Below, one piece after another: positions 11,930 through 24,855 of a stretch of 64,000 nt of DNA. The notes under the pieces were generated by a model. The model saw nothing but the letters and a program-made list of their open reading frames with translations. It did not search any database and had not been told where the DNA came from. This stretch comes from Mixophyes australis (Eukaryota > Chordata > Amphibia > Anura > Limnodynastidae). The stretch spans positions 141,807,729-141,871,728 of the forward strand of contig JAVHZZ010000004.1 in assembly GCA_036250195.1 (NCBI GenBank), written 5' to 3'. Position 1 is the stretch's first letter, and the number at the start of each line of letters is the position of its first letter. A program made the position numbers and the translations under genes.

Positions 11930-13700
11930 TCTCGCGCAAAACAATTTTCAATAGAGGACCCTGAAAACATCTTGCATGGTTGGTTTAAGGGTCTAAGTAA
12001 AAAGTAACTTTGAGTCCTTCAATATGGTTGGTTCAATGACAAACCCAACATGTGTTGGACAAAATATTAGATGAAATTTCATAAATGATTCCCAAACTAT
12101 CAACGATCAGGAAAAAAACTTATACAGATGGAAATTTTAGACTAGATGCTGCTGTATGGGGGACTGCAGTACTCCGATGTGGGTTGATATGGTGTCAAAC
12201 TAGCAAATATTTTTTAAAAATATCGTCTGGGGTGGTGGAATGAAGTGCATTGTTCTGCATTTAAGTATATAGTGGTGATATCAAAGATGTCTGTGAAAGG
12301 CTAGTGGAAACCAAGCATCTCAATTGGTAAGAAGGTTGATTGATAAGGTTATTCGTGGTGAAACGAAGTGCAACTGTCCTACACTTTGATGGCTTTTTGA
12401 GCACTTGGATGAAGTTTAGATTTTCTTGAACATTAGCCTTTAGGAGATGAGTACAGCCTCCTAGGGCAACTGCTTCCATTTGTCCCAATGTTCTATCAGC
12501 TTCAGGGTGGAGACAGTGACTGGGGGAATGTTGAAGAGGAGAACTTCAGTCCTAGATTATGTTCTGGTTTTATATCCATTAAATGTGTGATGGGTAGCTA
12601 GGGGGAGGATGAGGGGTTAGTTATTGCAGTGAAGATGCCTTTGGTAAACAGTCACGTTTCGTGGGAAATTATATGTAATGGTGATCTCATGGCACCTGCC
12701 AGTTGCTCAATAGCTAGGACAACGACTAAGGGTGACCTAGAGCATTCCTGTCTTGTGCCAATCAATATTTGTAAGATTTTCTAGGTAAACTCCACACTGA
12801 AAATGCTGGCAGATAATTAGGTGTAGAATACTAAAATACAGTATAAAATATGTCCCTGAAGACCGAATGTAATAAGTGTGTCTGATATACTCCCACTGTA
12901 GACTGTCAAATGTAATCTCCATATCCAGTAAGCACAAGAGAAAGGCATTATATGCTAGGTGTGAAGTGGAGATGAATTTAAGGATCTGTGTTATGTCAGC
13001 AGTTTATATGTGAGCAACAAATCCCACTTGATCAATATTGTCTAGAGAAGATAGGATGCGATAAGGCGATTGGCAAAAAAAAAATAGCATGCATTTATTA
13101 ATCTGTTTAATACAGGGGATATGTGTCTATAAATTTGGTATAATAGACTTTTCTGGGTTGGGGATTGTCACTGTTAACTGTAACATTGCAGGTGAGTTAA
13201 AAAAGATGAGGGTTTTTAAAATGTGTTCATTAACCCATTCGGTTCACTAGATCTCTAAGGTTTGTGGTAGGGAGTTTAAGATGCCAGTATTGGGTGGAGA
13301 GAAGCTTAATTGAATTTAGAAAATTGTGTGTGTACTCCATTTTTGGTCAGGCAGGTTGGATGGAGTGTGGTCAGGCAGGTTGGATGGAGTGTGGTCAGGC
13401 ACCATCTGAGGACTGCATTCTTTTGAGCCATTGAGCCATTGAGGGAGTGCATGGCATGTATTTGATACTTGACGTGGAGTTTTTCTGATTTTAGTGCTTT
13501 CGGTTTAGTTCAGTTTTGAGGATCACATGATCTGGTTGTCAGGTAAATAGCAGTTCCTCTAGTCACTGCTTTAAAGACCTTATAATGGGGCAAGGAAATA
13601 TGGAGTATTCTTTTCTGGGAGCTTTGTGTATTGAGAGGGCTTTGTGGGGTTAGTTAAGAGGTAATCCTTAAGTCTCCATTGGTGGATGCCTTGGAGTGTA
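11930..13700 (-). pseudogene. L1/Tx1-like LINE ORF2 relic
   Basis: Translation of the minus strand shows decayed reverse-transcriptase blocks in order: around 13000-13080 NIDQVGFVAH (the L1-type HPDQVGF block), then 12737-12937 LLDMEITFDSLQWEYI (the D-x-EKAFD-x-x-W catalytic block A, with E-K-A changed). The same open frame ends with TNIDWHKTGML, after which the frame is lost and a GDPLSP-like block appears to follow. Downstream, 12261-12488 matches a typical post-RT region only weakly. There are many frameshifts and stops. Domain boundaries are approximate; the central part is the best supported. Confidence 0.6.
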
Positions 13701-14379
13701 CAGTGGGAGCGCTAAGTATTATTGGTAGGAGCATGATATGGGCTCTTATTGGCCATGTTAGGTGAATATCTGCTTTTATTAATACCATGTAAATTTCACT
13801 GGTCAACTAGAGGTCCTAGTGAACAGACCATGGACAGGAGTGAAAAAGGTCAGCTCACTGAAGACTCTTTAATCCTTTAAATAAACCAAAACTGACAGAG
13901 AAACAGTGCTCACTTATTCTTTAGCATTAAGGATGCAGAACCTGTCTAAAACAATATAGAGGGAGGACCTTATTTGAGATCTAATCATGCTATGGAGATT
14001 GTTCTCTGCTTCCTGGACTGGAAAACATGGCAAAATGGACGAAACAAGATCTAGAGAGATCTTGGAAGAAAACTTGCAGCAGGGGCATATCCATTTAAGA
14101 TTCGCGGCCGCAGTTACGCACGGGTCCCTGTACCGCAACATCGTGGATTTCTGTGGCACCCCATAGGCATAATGATGCTTTATACACGCAGTTGTGAATT
14201 GTAATTGAATACCCCTCCTAGAGTTTGGGAGAAAATTTATAATCTGGTATACCAATGGCCCATAGCAACATGCACATGGAAAAACAACAGTAGAAAGCTA
14301 ATGTCAGGGCGTGATCCAGTCAAAAGACAGACACTAAACCCATCAAGGATCTGCTGAATGATATGAAAATGTATCACAA

Positions 14380-14570
14380 ACAGTCCGCATCCAGCCTGAT
14401 GAAGCTTGAGCCATGTTGAACAAAAAGATAGGCAAAAATTGCAGTGTCTAAATTTAAAAGCTACTGGAGACTTGCCGAAGTAAACGCACTAATGTAAAGT
14501 TGCTTCTACCAAGTATTAAAACAAGAGGGTGAATACTTACATAGCCAATTAGTTATTATCTGTTTGTAAT
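14380..14570 (+). mobile_element. Tc1-type transposase 3'-end fragment
   Basis: The stretch from gatgaagcttgagccatgtt to gggtgaatacttacat resembles the last 170 bp of a common vertebrate Tc1-like element (end of transposase followed by a 'tgaatacttatg' tail). It is badly decayed and has no terminal repeats. Assignment rests on recall of the family's terminal sequence. Confidence 0.4.
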
Positions 14571-15779
14571 TAAGCTAAAAAGCTTTAAAGTTGTTTTTGT
14601 TTCTTATTTTGTTGATCATTGGCAAGGATTCCTGAAGAAATCTATTCTAATTCTGTAATTTTAAGAATAAAAATATTTGAAAGGCCAAATGGGTTGAGGC
14701 TCTATAGCCACTGATTGTCATCTAAGCAGTTTGTTTAGCAGTCAGGGAGGGAAAACTGTGTAATTAATAAAAGTAGATCAATAGTATCATTGTAAAAGTC
14801 CTTGGAAACTTAATTTCCTGACCTCAACTTCAGCCTAAGAACAGAAGATTACCAGTTGTTGGAGAGTGACCTTTTTTTTAAAAATAAATAAATCATTACT
14901 CATCCATTGAAGATCTGTTCTATAACACGTGTTCCTCTGCTGGGTGACTTTATTATTATTATCTCTGCAATAATACAATTGGCTTGGCTGGCAGTTATTA
15001 ATATTGCAGGTTGGATGCATACATTACATCCACGTGCCATACCTTCTGTGTTTAGGTTAGGGGAACGTAAAGTGTTGCCTCCAATCGGATTAATCTGAAA
15101 CTCTGAGAATAATTGACCTTCTGTATTCGGTTTACTACACTTTGTAATTTGAAGATACCCACAACTGCTCAGAGACCTGTTGAGTTCAAAAGGGCTGTTG
15201 GTTCATCGTGAGAGCCTTCTTACTGTAGGCTGGATAGCAGAAGAAAGTTCAGGAATTGGGGACAGAATCTTGTTTATGCAAAAGGATAAATCCCTTGGTT
15301 TCTCACAGGATTCTCACATCAGTTGGTTGAGAGAGAACCTTATCCTAAAGCGGGATCTTGGTAGGACCCATCCATCAGTAATAGCCTATGGTGAAGTCTT
15401 AATAATCTGTTTAATTCTTCGTTTAAAGACCATATATAAACATGGACAAGTAAAATATACAGAAGAACATATTGTCCTGAGTTTTGCTAATTTGTTTTTA
15501 CCAGGTCAGATGGATAGTCAGGTACTTTACAGTTTCTGGCAACAAAGTATTTTACTGCAGCCAGGACGCGCAATATTAGTTTGGTTGTTTTTTTGTTTTT
15601 TTTTTTTAATTATTACTTGGGTCTAGCAATGGATAAGGGGAAGAAGATGATCCAAGGATATTTAGGGACTAATGTCCTAAGCCTGCAGGATCAGCCATAC
15701 CATACATCCTGGATAGTTTGTCTGGGGTAAAGTAACCTTATTTATGGTAGATGTCCTTGACCCTCTGAATATTGTGAAA

Positions 15780-16470
15780 CACTGAAAGGTGGACTCTAAA
15801 CAGGTAAGGTCTGAAACAAATGGAGAAACTTTGTAATTCTATTAATTTTTTTTCCATTGATTCTGTCCAACCACTAAATAGGGGTTTCAAGGCTATAATA
15901 TCCTTTTTAAGTTTTGAACATAAAGGAGGAATTTCTCTTGATATAAGTATTTGTATGATGAAGTAATATGGACTCCTAAATATTTGATGATCTGAGTTTG
16001 CAATTTAAATGTAGTTATAAAACTGTCCTTAACTCTGAGGGAGGTGTAAAAGCGTAGCCTCAGATTTCGTAAAATTAGTCTTGCAGCCGCAGATCCCATT
16101 CCTAATCTCTAAAAGATCATTGCTGAATATGGTGAGATCTGTGGTTGTGTTGGGGAAAGGAGAATGTTATAATCAAATTATATTTTACAGGCTACATTGC
16201 CCGCCTGCGCTCCATGTATGTCTTTAGCGGCTCTAGCGAAGGCCACGAAGAGTTAAATAACTAAGGGAATACGAACTTCCTTGTCTGGTTCCATTTAGAA
16301 TTTTACCCATTTTTGATGGTATATCATTAACCACTCTCGCAGTGAGACTTGAATATAAAGCTTGTATAACCTTTAGGAAATACCCTACCACTCTGAAGGC
16401 CTTTATCGATGGTTCTGTTCATGAAATCCTATCAAATGCTTTTTCTGCAGCTAGAGAATTCTCTTTATAT
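15780..16470 (-). pseudogene. L1-like reverse transcriptase relic
   Basis: Minus-strand translation across 16240-16460 gives AAEKAFDRISW, then KVIQALYSSLTARVVND and ILNGTRQGSS, the L1-type RT blocks (AEKAFDRVxW...ALYSSPTA...GTRQGCPLSP) with the stops and frame changes of an old copy. It is less decayed than the relic at 12-13.7 kb, so it is a separate insertion. Cut on its right edge by the MITE at 16471. Confidence 0.7.
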
Positions 16471-16651
16471 TTAGGGGTGTATTTACTAAACTGCGGGTTT
16501 GGAAAAGTGGAGATGTTGCCTATAGTAACCTATCAGATTCTAGCTTTCATTTATTTAGTGCATTCTACAAAATGACAGCTATAATCTGATTGGTTGCTAT
16601 GGGCAACATCTCCACTTTTCCAAACCCGCGGTTTAGTAAATCTAACCCTTA
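16471..16651. mobile_element. Palindromic MITE with ~45-bp terminal inverted repeats
   Basis: Arms read TTAGGGGTGTATTTACTAAA then CTGCGGGTTTGGAAAAGTGG (16471-16522). The right side is their complement (16602-16651) with few mismatches. The 80-bp middle carries no ORF. It inserted beside the L1 relic, 187 bp before the last sec11a exon, so it lies close to the branch-point region of that intron without disrupting the acceptor. Confidence 0.85.
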
Positions 16652-16837
16652 CATCTCACTACACTTTCAAACCAAAAAGACAAATGTACATTAACAATAA
16701 GAAATCATTTGCAGGTTTACCTCCAATATCTGTATTTCTTATAATTGAGATGTTGTTGGTTTTTATTTAAAGCATCTTTCCTTTTTGAGTATTAATGTTC
16801 ATTTAATCATTTTCAATTAATGTTTGTCTCTTTTCAG

Positions 16838-16888
16838 TATGCTGTTTTGTTCCTGCTCGGGCTGTTTGTCCTTCTTCATAGAGAATAA
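16838..16888 (+). CDS. sec11a: sec11a last coding exon
   Basis: Acceptor TCTCTTTTCAG/TAT, then YAVLFLLGLFVLLHRE and TAA at 16886-16888. This is the hydrophobic C-terminal end of Sec11. Human SEC11A ends YAVLFLLGLFVLVHRE (from memory), one residue different, whereas SEC11C ends quite differently (ALLAVMGAYVLLKRES). It starts in phase 0, in agreement with the end of 4900-4957. The 3' UTR continues from 16889; I could not identify its poly(A) signal with confidence. Confidence 0.95.
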   Translation, partial: YAVLFLLGLFVLLHRE

Positions 16889-18044
16889 CAAACTGACAAT
16901 TCGGAATAATCTTATGAACACAGATTTCGTCTGTGTTTAAACATCTGTAAGAGCGAGAATTACAAAAAGACAGACGACCTCTCGCAGTGTAAAGTTTTAC
17001 ATTTGAAACCAGTGTTTCTTTTTCTACATGCGTGCACATGATCACTCCTAGTTAAGGCGGGATAAAATGGAGTATTTGAATATGGGCCCAATTTCCCACG
17101 GCTTCTCTACCTCCGTGGCCTCAAGCCGGTCAATAGTGAATATCTGCTGCACTGTTTAGTTGTTTGGTTTTTTTTTTTGTACTTGGGTGTTTTTTTGTTT
17201 TTTTTATATATCTGTATATTTCAATTTGAAACCAAAGTTCGTTTATTGTTTAAATTATGAAACCTCTCAACAATTTATTCAGAAGTGCCTAAGAAATGGT
17301 GTATGTGCAGTAATCCTAGCATTGGCATTAGGCTAATTCTGGAGTTTGGTTAAAAAGAATTGTGATGAATATATCATGAAAGTATAGAGCTAAATTAACC
17401 TTTTTTTTTTTTTTTTTTTTTCTGACAGAGGTTCCACTTTTCTTTAAAACAAATATTCTGGTCTATCTTGTCCGTTGGTACTCGCTGCTGTCCTCTTCCT
17501 TTATTCAAGTATATCATGTAAAGCTCCTGTTTGTAAAATTGAACAATATCTGGAATATAATTGGCTTGTAATATGTCTTTTTCTGCTGCTTAGACATTTT
17601 TAATACAGTGGAGAATATACATTTAAAAACAATTTTAATATCATGCCTCTTATTTGTTGTAAGAGGGAGATATACCTATTAGACATATTTTTCCACAAGC
17701 GGGACCAAGCAAAATGCAATGTGAAAATATTTCCTCATTGAAGTAAACAGTACATTTTATTAATCTGACTGGTTTTTGGCATGATTGTTAACATTTCCTC
17801 TCCTAAAATTATCCTTGTTTTATTATCTCTTTCATCCTCCATTGTTGATCGGTTTTTATATAAGATTTGTGGCGTTGTCATTTATGATTACCATATGGTG
17901 TTTGGGTTAAAGGAGACATCCAGCCAGGATTATACTGGCTGAATTACCTTTTTAATCAGTCAGTAATACACCTAGGGCTTGTCATCCGGTCATCTTCTTA
18001 AACATCCTACAACCCTGCTTATATATGTATGAATATTTGGTTTA
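16889..18044 (+). other. sec11a 3' UTR and downstream sequence
   Basis: No open frame of interest. It contains T-rich runs (17170-17210, 17401-17421). No canonical AATAAA is seen within the first kilobase after the stop, only variants such as GATAAA near 17059, so the transcript end is undetermined. Confidence 0.5.
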
Positions 18045-19095
18045 TACACTCAGTGGCCACTTTATTAGGTACACCTTTCTAGTACTGGGTTGTATTTCCC
18101 TGTGTCCTCCAGAATTCTTTGTGGCACTGATTTAAACGAGGTGCTCAAAACATTCCATAGAGATTCTGGTCAACTGCACATTCATGCTGGGAATCTCCTG
18201 TTCCACCACATCCCAGAGATCTGTTGGATTGAGATCTGGAGCCCATAGAGGCCATTGGAGTACACTGAACTCATTGTCACGTTAATGGAAGCAGTCTGAC
18301 AGGACCTGTGCTTTGTAACCTAAAGTGTAGCAGCTGGAAGTAGCCATTAGAAGATGGGTAGACTGTGGCCATAAAAGGGATGCACATGGTCCCCAACAGT
18401 ACTCCGGTAGGCTCTGGCATTTTAAGTGGCCTCAATTGATATTAAGGGGCCAAGTGTGTGCCATTAAAACATCCCCTTATAACACTACCAGCCTGCTCGG
18501 TTGACACATGTGTCACAGCACAAGTCGAGATCAGACCAGGTGAAGTTTTTTTCCAGTCTTCAGCTGTCCAGGTTTGGTGAGCCTGTGCCCACTGTAGCCT
18601 CAGATTTCTGTTCTTAGCTGACAGGAGGGGAACCCACCCAGTGTGCTCTACTGCTGCTGTAGCCCATCCACTTCAAGGTTCAACATGCTCATCTGAATAC
18701 TACTGTTGTGACATGTAGTTATTTGAGCTACTGATGGCTTCTTGTCAGCTTGAACCAGCATGGCTGTTCTCTTCTGACTGCTCTTGTAATAAGGTATTTT
18801 GCTTAAAGAACTGCTGCTCACTGGATGGATTTTGTTTTGCACACCATTCTCTGTAAACTCTATGGGGCAGATTCAATTAGCTGCGATGTTCCTCACGAAC
18901 TTTTTGTGATACTACGGCAGAAATCTCCACCACTAAGTGTCTCCGGAATGTCTGCCAGACACGTTGCGGCTAATTGAATCCCCCCCCCCCCCCCCCTTCT
19001 CCCTCATGTGTGAAAATTGCAAAAGATCAGCAGTTTCTGAGATACTCATACTACTCCGTCAGACCATGGAATGATTGTTGCTACCATAGTCACAT
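18045..19095 (-). pseudogene. Decayed Tc1-like transposon, split by a MITE
   Basis: The left end is TA followed by CACTCAGTGGCCACTTTATT and AGGTACACC, the terminal repeat of a well-known vertebrate Tc1-like family. The interior follows that family's transposase on the minus strand: cacatcccagagatctgttggattgagatctgg (complement of the SPDLNPIEH-type motif region), actgaactcattgtcacgtt, and near the right aagatcagcagtttctgagatactc. The right terminal repeat is not seen; similarity fades around 19095. No frame remains open. The MITE at 18864-18996 interrupts it. Confidence 0.8.
18864..18996. mobile_element. 'GGGGCAGATTCAATTAGC' MITE inside the Tc1 copy
   Basis: GGGGCAGATTCAATTAGCTG at the left faces TGCGGCTAATTGAATCCCCC at the right. 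The Tc1 sequence (ctctgtaaactctat / tctccctcatgtgtgaaaat) continues on both sides, so this is a clean later insertion. Its right terminus has grown into a poly-C run (18980-18996). The ends (GGGG..ATTCAATT) relate it to the elements at 5482, 35349 and 59958. Confidence 0.75.
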
Positions 19096-22000
19096 ATAAC
19101 AGGTAACATGAAGGCTTAACCTCCATGATCTTACATTTGTATTAAGTGTCTATTAAAATCCCATTCTGGCTGGTGTTCTTGTTTCAGACTGACCAAATAA
19201 TATTGTCAGATTAATGGGAAATATTTATGAATTCTCATAACTGAATAGATATTCCAGTTCTGTAGCAAAACCATAAAAAAGTTGAACGTGAACCACCTTT
19301 AATACAACATCTGTTACCAATTACCTTTTGTGCAAATTGTTGAGGACCAAAATAATATTTACAAGTGTGTTTCAATGCGAAAAATGCAATGGTTTGTTAG
19401 TAAAAGCATCATTAATATATTGAGATATGTGACATTCCTGGCACGCTGTTCTAGTGGAAGGTGGACAATAGCCCACAAAGTAGAAAGAGTGCACATGTAT
19501 TCAACATATCACATCTATGCAGTATTTGTACAAAAAAGGCAGCAACTGTATACTCTGTGTGATGTGTGTATATATAATATAAAACCTACACATTACTTAA
19601 CAAGGGAGTATATATGTAAATATTCTGCTGTCCAAACCTGACAAGTACAGTCGATTGTTTTCATTATGATCTACAGCTATGAAACAACTGAACTGTATCT
19701 TTAATAATTCTCTCTTCTCTCTATTTAGTTTCTCGGTTTGACTGCAGCTTTCCAACAGGCAGACATACATACATAGGGAATGTAATTCATTATACCTGTG
19801 TGACTTTATTACAGTGCCATCCTTTGTGATTGGAGAATATTGTTTATTATGACCTATTTTATATGTTCCTGAATAAGGCAGGTCATTCAGCTTAGTAGTG
19901 TGTGTAAACCAGTAGTGCAGCTTTGGTACAGAAAACTGAGCCCAAGGTGATTTTGATCTGTTGTATACTAGACCTGCTTTGCAGAATGCATTTTGAATCT
20001 TATACTTAAAGATTAAAAAAAAATCTGATTATTTCCTACAATAGTTATTTGTTTGGATTTCACATCTAGGTTAGCCCCCGTGTTCTAAAAGACTGAAAAT
20101 GACTTCCACTTGCCCAGATGGCAACTTGAGCTGTAAAATGATGCAGCCTTTATTCCAGATTGTGTGTTGTGTTCATATTTAAACTTTTTATCTATCTGGG
20201 GCAAATAAAAAAAACATGAATAAATACTTTATCTTTTTTTTTTTTTTTTTTTTTTTTTTTATCCTCTCCAAACATCTTTTTGGCTTTTTTTAAAAGTTCA
20301 TCACTGCTCTTCAAAGCAGGAAAGCATCTTTAAATGTAATAAATTATGCATGTTAATTATGCATCAAAATTATAAGCAAACCCTTTAGGAAAAGCACATC
20401 TTAATGTCAGACACATCAGCAGCTTTATTTTCTTACACATTCCTATATATATATTTAAAAAAAGTAATGTGCATTTTCGTGATTGCGTAAGTAGACTATC
20501 ACTAGGTTTCTGCATTTACTTTACATATGTGTTATTGGTTTTCTGTTGAATTTGCAATTCATTGAGACATCTGTTGTCAGGAGAAGGAGGTGCTCTTCTC
20601 AGCGATGGATTTTGGTAAAAAGTAGGTAAATCCTCCATTTTTGACAATGCATTAAAAGCTGTGTTAGCTGCATAATATACATGAAGTAACTGTGTTTATA
20701 CATAACTGAATGTGTCCATCATTCTCTTTCACTACTTTGTTTCAGGATGCCATGTTAGGAGAGTGGTCCGTCTACATAAACATGATTGCAGTGCATCTGA
20801 GCATTAGTGCACTGCACTATAGGAGTAGGAATGTATAACACTACCAAACTAGTCAAATTCTGTTGGAAGCTGCTGTTCTGCTATGTCAACCTTAACTTCA
20901 AGGTTCAGGCATCTCCATGGTTGGTTTCCTAGAGGGAAGAGAGCCATTACAGTGGCAAGTTTTAAAAAGTACCCCTGCCTTCCACATGTAATGGACTATG
21001 AAATGATGGCGCACATCATAGGTACACACAGTGCTATTTAAAGCAGGTGGGCAAGAGCCACGGGTGAATGGGCAAGAAAAAAAATGACACTAATTTTAAG
21101 GTGCCATCGGCACCAGATTCCACTCATGACGGTGTCACATGTAGATCAATAACTGGCCACTCTCTTAACATTGTCAAGATAATGGCAGTCTTGCAGTGGA
21201 AATCGGACCGTTAATGAAATAGGCCGATAGAATTTAACAATTTGTGAAAAGTAAAAGGCTGCATTTGGTTAACTAACAGTAGAATGTCCAACTAATTCTA
21301 GAGCGGATGGGATGTAGTAAATGACCTAACCAAAGGCTCTATTGTACTGACAGTATAGAACACATTTAAATGACTTGGTCTGATGAAGCCTAGTTCCTGC
21401 TTTTCATACTTTGATGAACACGGGATAAGTGTGTGGATTAGTTCTGTTTGATGGTATTGCAGGCAGGTGATGGGGTGTTCTTTTTATGGCACAATTAGGT
21501 ATTAAGAAAGAAAATAAAGCAAGGTTAGGATGTTGCAGGGTAGCTGAATATTGTTACCATTCATTGCAGCAGTGTACTTACCAGCGAGTGTGCTTTTTCT
21601 ACAGTACTGTATGCCACAACGGTAGGAAGAGATCACCCAACAGCTAATTTGCTTGTGTTGAAAAAATATTTTGTGCTCAAGGAGGGTAAACTGTTTTCTT
21701 ACCTTTCTATGAAATCCAGAACAGCTCTGATTTTTCAGAAAATGAAAGGACCTACCAGCAGCTTGTTAGATGACCTTACTAAAATAAGATAAAGGCATGG
21801 AGAAGGAGGTCATCGGAGTTGGAAGAGAGGGCCTCATGTTTTATACTTTTAATGGGAAACATGTTGCACCTTCCAGTTTCACTTTTATGGGAAAAGAGCC
21901 TTTCTAAGCACACTTAGACTAATATACAAGTTACGTAATAAATTCCTGATATCCCCCCACACTCGTGATATGTAAAATGTATTTAATGGGTTTTTTAAAT

Positions 22001-23222
22001 TATTATCATTATCATTTATTTGTTGGGCGCCACAAGGTTTCCGCATTTAATGGAATGTATTTACCAAATTTTATGTAAAACAATCTATACTATTTTTCAG
22101 GGCATTACCAAACATTACAGCTACACAAAGGTCTGATAAGTGCTATATAAAAATGTACGCAAAAATAACTTTTTATACGCATGGTTTTACTACTAGAGAA
22201 TTCTTTCTCAAATGTGTCTTGTGCAGGTTTAAAGAATGTATCAAATAGATAAACCCCATTTTGGGATTGAATAAATGGAGCCGCTGTACAGATAGGCTGT
22301 GAATTGGTTTCTTTTCATGGTGCTCACTATAGACAAAGCACGTCTCCCCAAAGAGGATGTGTGTATCAATAAAGCTTTCATCTTGATCTTTCTTTCAGCT
22401 CAGGGAATGTAGAGTGGTTAAAACTATTGCAGAGACAAGCATGGAACACTTTGAAAATGAAAGGCTTTCCATGTCATCTGGTACATATGCTCCCTGTGAC
22501 CAATGATGAGTAGAAGATTTATGTCGCTAACGCAGGAGGTTAATGTCAAAACCACAGATTGTACATTTTGTCTTTTACAAGTTTGTTACATTTGATACTG
22601 AAATGTATCCCCTTTTTGGATTAATTTTTTTTTCTGCTGCCATATGAAATAAGTCTTTTTCTGTAGTTTTATGCTATTGCAAACCAGTTTCCTTACATGA
22701 GTGTCAGTAGGAAAATGCATTCCTGTTGTGTTTTAGGAATGGTCTCCAAAGCATAGGAATTTACATATAACGAACTGTTAAAACCTTGAAACTTACTGTT
22801 TATAGACAGTGATTTATAACTGCTTTGAGTTGAAATATGTATTTTCTGTGCCTTCCTTTGGGGCTAAGATACACTTGCTTTGCAAAGGCATCTCTTTTGT
22901 GTTTAAGAATTATGTAAAATGTTGTGTAGTTTGCAACACTGCATTTTTCTCACTATGTATTTTTTGTCCCAGCAGTCCTTGCCTACTAAATTGTACCTAA
23001 TATTAGAGATCTATTATTTGAGGATTAACACCATGACCATTTTGTCTCTTAAAAGGCCATTAAAACATAAACACAAATTTATCCAATATGAAAGGATATA
23101 TTTATCGTGTCTTAGGTGGTGCAGTGAAACTACACAGGTCCTAATGTAATGACCTCATGTCAATACCATGTACAACGCTGAAGATGTCGCTAACCATAAT
23201 TAGGGCAAAGATTGGCTAAATT
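19096..23222. other. Intergenic, no recognisable gene
   Basis: AT-rich sequence with a 27-nt poly-T tract at 20234-20260. The frame at 19330-19641 (103 codons) has no recognised similarity. AATAAA at 22368-22373 is followed by a T-rich stretch, but no transcript can be tied to it. Confidence 0.6.
20234..20260. repeat. poly-T tract
   Basis: Run of 27 T. Just upstream, 20205-20225 is A-rich with two ATAAA-like words, giving a short potential stem. Confidence 0.95.
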
Positions 23223-23774
23223 AGGCTAGGTACACACTGAAGAATTATCTCAAACAATTGTACCTTCGACTGGAGATTCATGCATACACACTAACACGAT
23301 TTACCTTCAGATCTGTGTTCTACATCTGGTCCTTCAGTCTTCAGAGAATGACAGCACAATATTCATTTATTCTCGTCACACTGATTAAAACTGCCATGTT
23401 ATAGCTATCCACATGTCCTAACAAACGTCTGTGACTCTGAAATGAATCATTCTGTCTAAGGACAAACAAATGAATTATTCCTTCTATAGCACTCTTTACA
23501 TTTATTCACCCGGACATTCATTGCTAGCACCGGCTAAAAAGAGCACCACTCTGTAAACTCTATGGAGCTCGTCAGCATGAGTGCATACACACTACATGAT
23601 CGGTTGGAAAATATTAAACAGTACGACCAACCAAATGAGCAGACAATCGACACTTTGGAATAACTTTCGACCATCATGTCACTATACACTCTAACCTGAT
23701 ATCCACCCAAACAGTCGTATATCTGCTGATTTGGCCGATTATTGGACGAAAACGCTCCAGTGTGTAGCTAGCAA
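23223..23774. mobile_element. MITE with 'AGGCTAGGTACACACTG' ends, ~550 bp
   Basis: Left AGGCTAGGTACACACTG faces right CAGTGTGTAGCTAGCAA, imperfect 17-bp inverted repeats. Internally, 'catacacactaacacgat' and 'catacacactacatgatcgg' repeat the same motif, as often seen in this type of amphibian DNA element. There is no coding. Family not named. Confidence 0.6.
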
Positions 23775-24855
23775 TAGCCGTGAGACCCCCAACTCAAGGT
23801 TCATGATACCTGCATTCACAGTTCAGTTGTCATGTCATCATCCGCTTCAGACTGAGTAATCTGACTGCTGTACAGTAGACTGACCGTGAGTCTGCTATGC
23901 ATAGGAAATCAGTCTTCTCGGATGACAAATTAGTATAAAATATCTTCAGTTGTGATGAGGGCAAAAAACGCATAGTCACATGGTTGCCTTAAATAATTTA
24001 GCCATTAACTTGTGTTGTATTTTTATAGGCTGGTGTCTAGACCTGTAACTTCTGAACATGGTGCTAGTTTTCTTAACACATTGTAAAATGTGAGCTCCAC
24101 AAACCCACCCAACTGTAGGTGGCTTCTCAGCTTGTCAACATTTCCATCTGTTTTGAGCCCTCAAATATGCTAAGTCTTCAACAAGATCACACATCTTTAA
24201 TTAAAGCTTATGTGCTGATGGCTGATATTCAATGATAATATTCCAGGCCCTCCAAATTGTTGTGTGGTACCTGGTGGGAAGACAGAGGGTACATTTATAG
24301 TTTGCACTTTTGCATGCTGACAATTTCTCATTTGAATGCATATTAGTTTTTTTTTATTACTAACCATGTCAGGAAAAAGATGCTGTGTAGAGAGACCTCC
24401 CAGGGCAATGGGATACTTGTGAAAGACCTCTTACATAGATCCAATACCCTGATGTGTGCCTGTCAAAAACTCTTCTCTAAGGTACTGTTCAATTTTCATC
24501 ATTTAATTATTATTCTTCCTCATGGTGCTCAGTGAGAGAATATATTCTGTTTATATCTAATAATAATGGCAATAAACTTAGAAACTGAAGAGTGGTTAAA
24601 AAAACAAAAGTATAAAATAAAAATTTTAGAATAAAGAGTTAAATTTCCTATCGCCTCGATGTCCGATTTGTCTCCTTTCTGGGCAGTATGGTAATAAAGC
24701 ATGGATTTTCCTGCACACCTCTACCTCCGTTATGTTACATCGCCTTGGACTGCATTTTGGAGGTATTCTGGTGCACACCGCAGGTAATTCCCCTCTAAAG
24801 ACCTCATTCTCTAAAGGATAAATGAAATGAAATTGTACATTATTGGGTAACTGGT

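Larger units (their letters stand above)
4958..16837 (+). other. sec11a last intron, 11.9 kb, transposon-rich
   Basis: Donor GTGAGC at 4958 and acceptor CTTTTCAG at 16830-16837. At least nine separate element insertions can be recognised, listed individually. Between them, 6357-8899 and 8916-9442 hold nothing I can identify; the 108-codon frame at 7036-7362 and the minus frame at 7864-8172 show no known motif. The intron is much larger than the coding exons combined. Confidence 0.8.

Noticed and set aside
14100..14130. NotI-like GC-rich patch (gcggccgc) as a CpG-island promoter
   Set aside because: Only about 30 bp of GC-rich sequence inside decayed repeat DNA; no promoter elements or exon nearby.
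22368..22373. AATAAA with T-rich downstream as the sec11a poly(A) site
   Set aside because: 5.5 kb past the stop with a Tc1 relic in between; no support for such a long 3' UTR.
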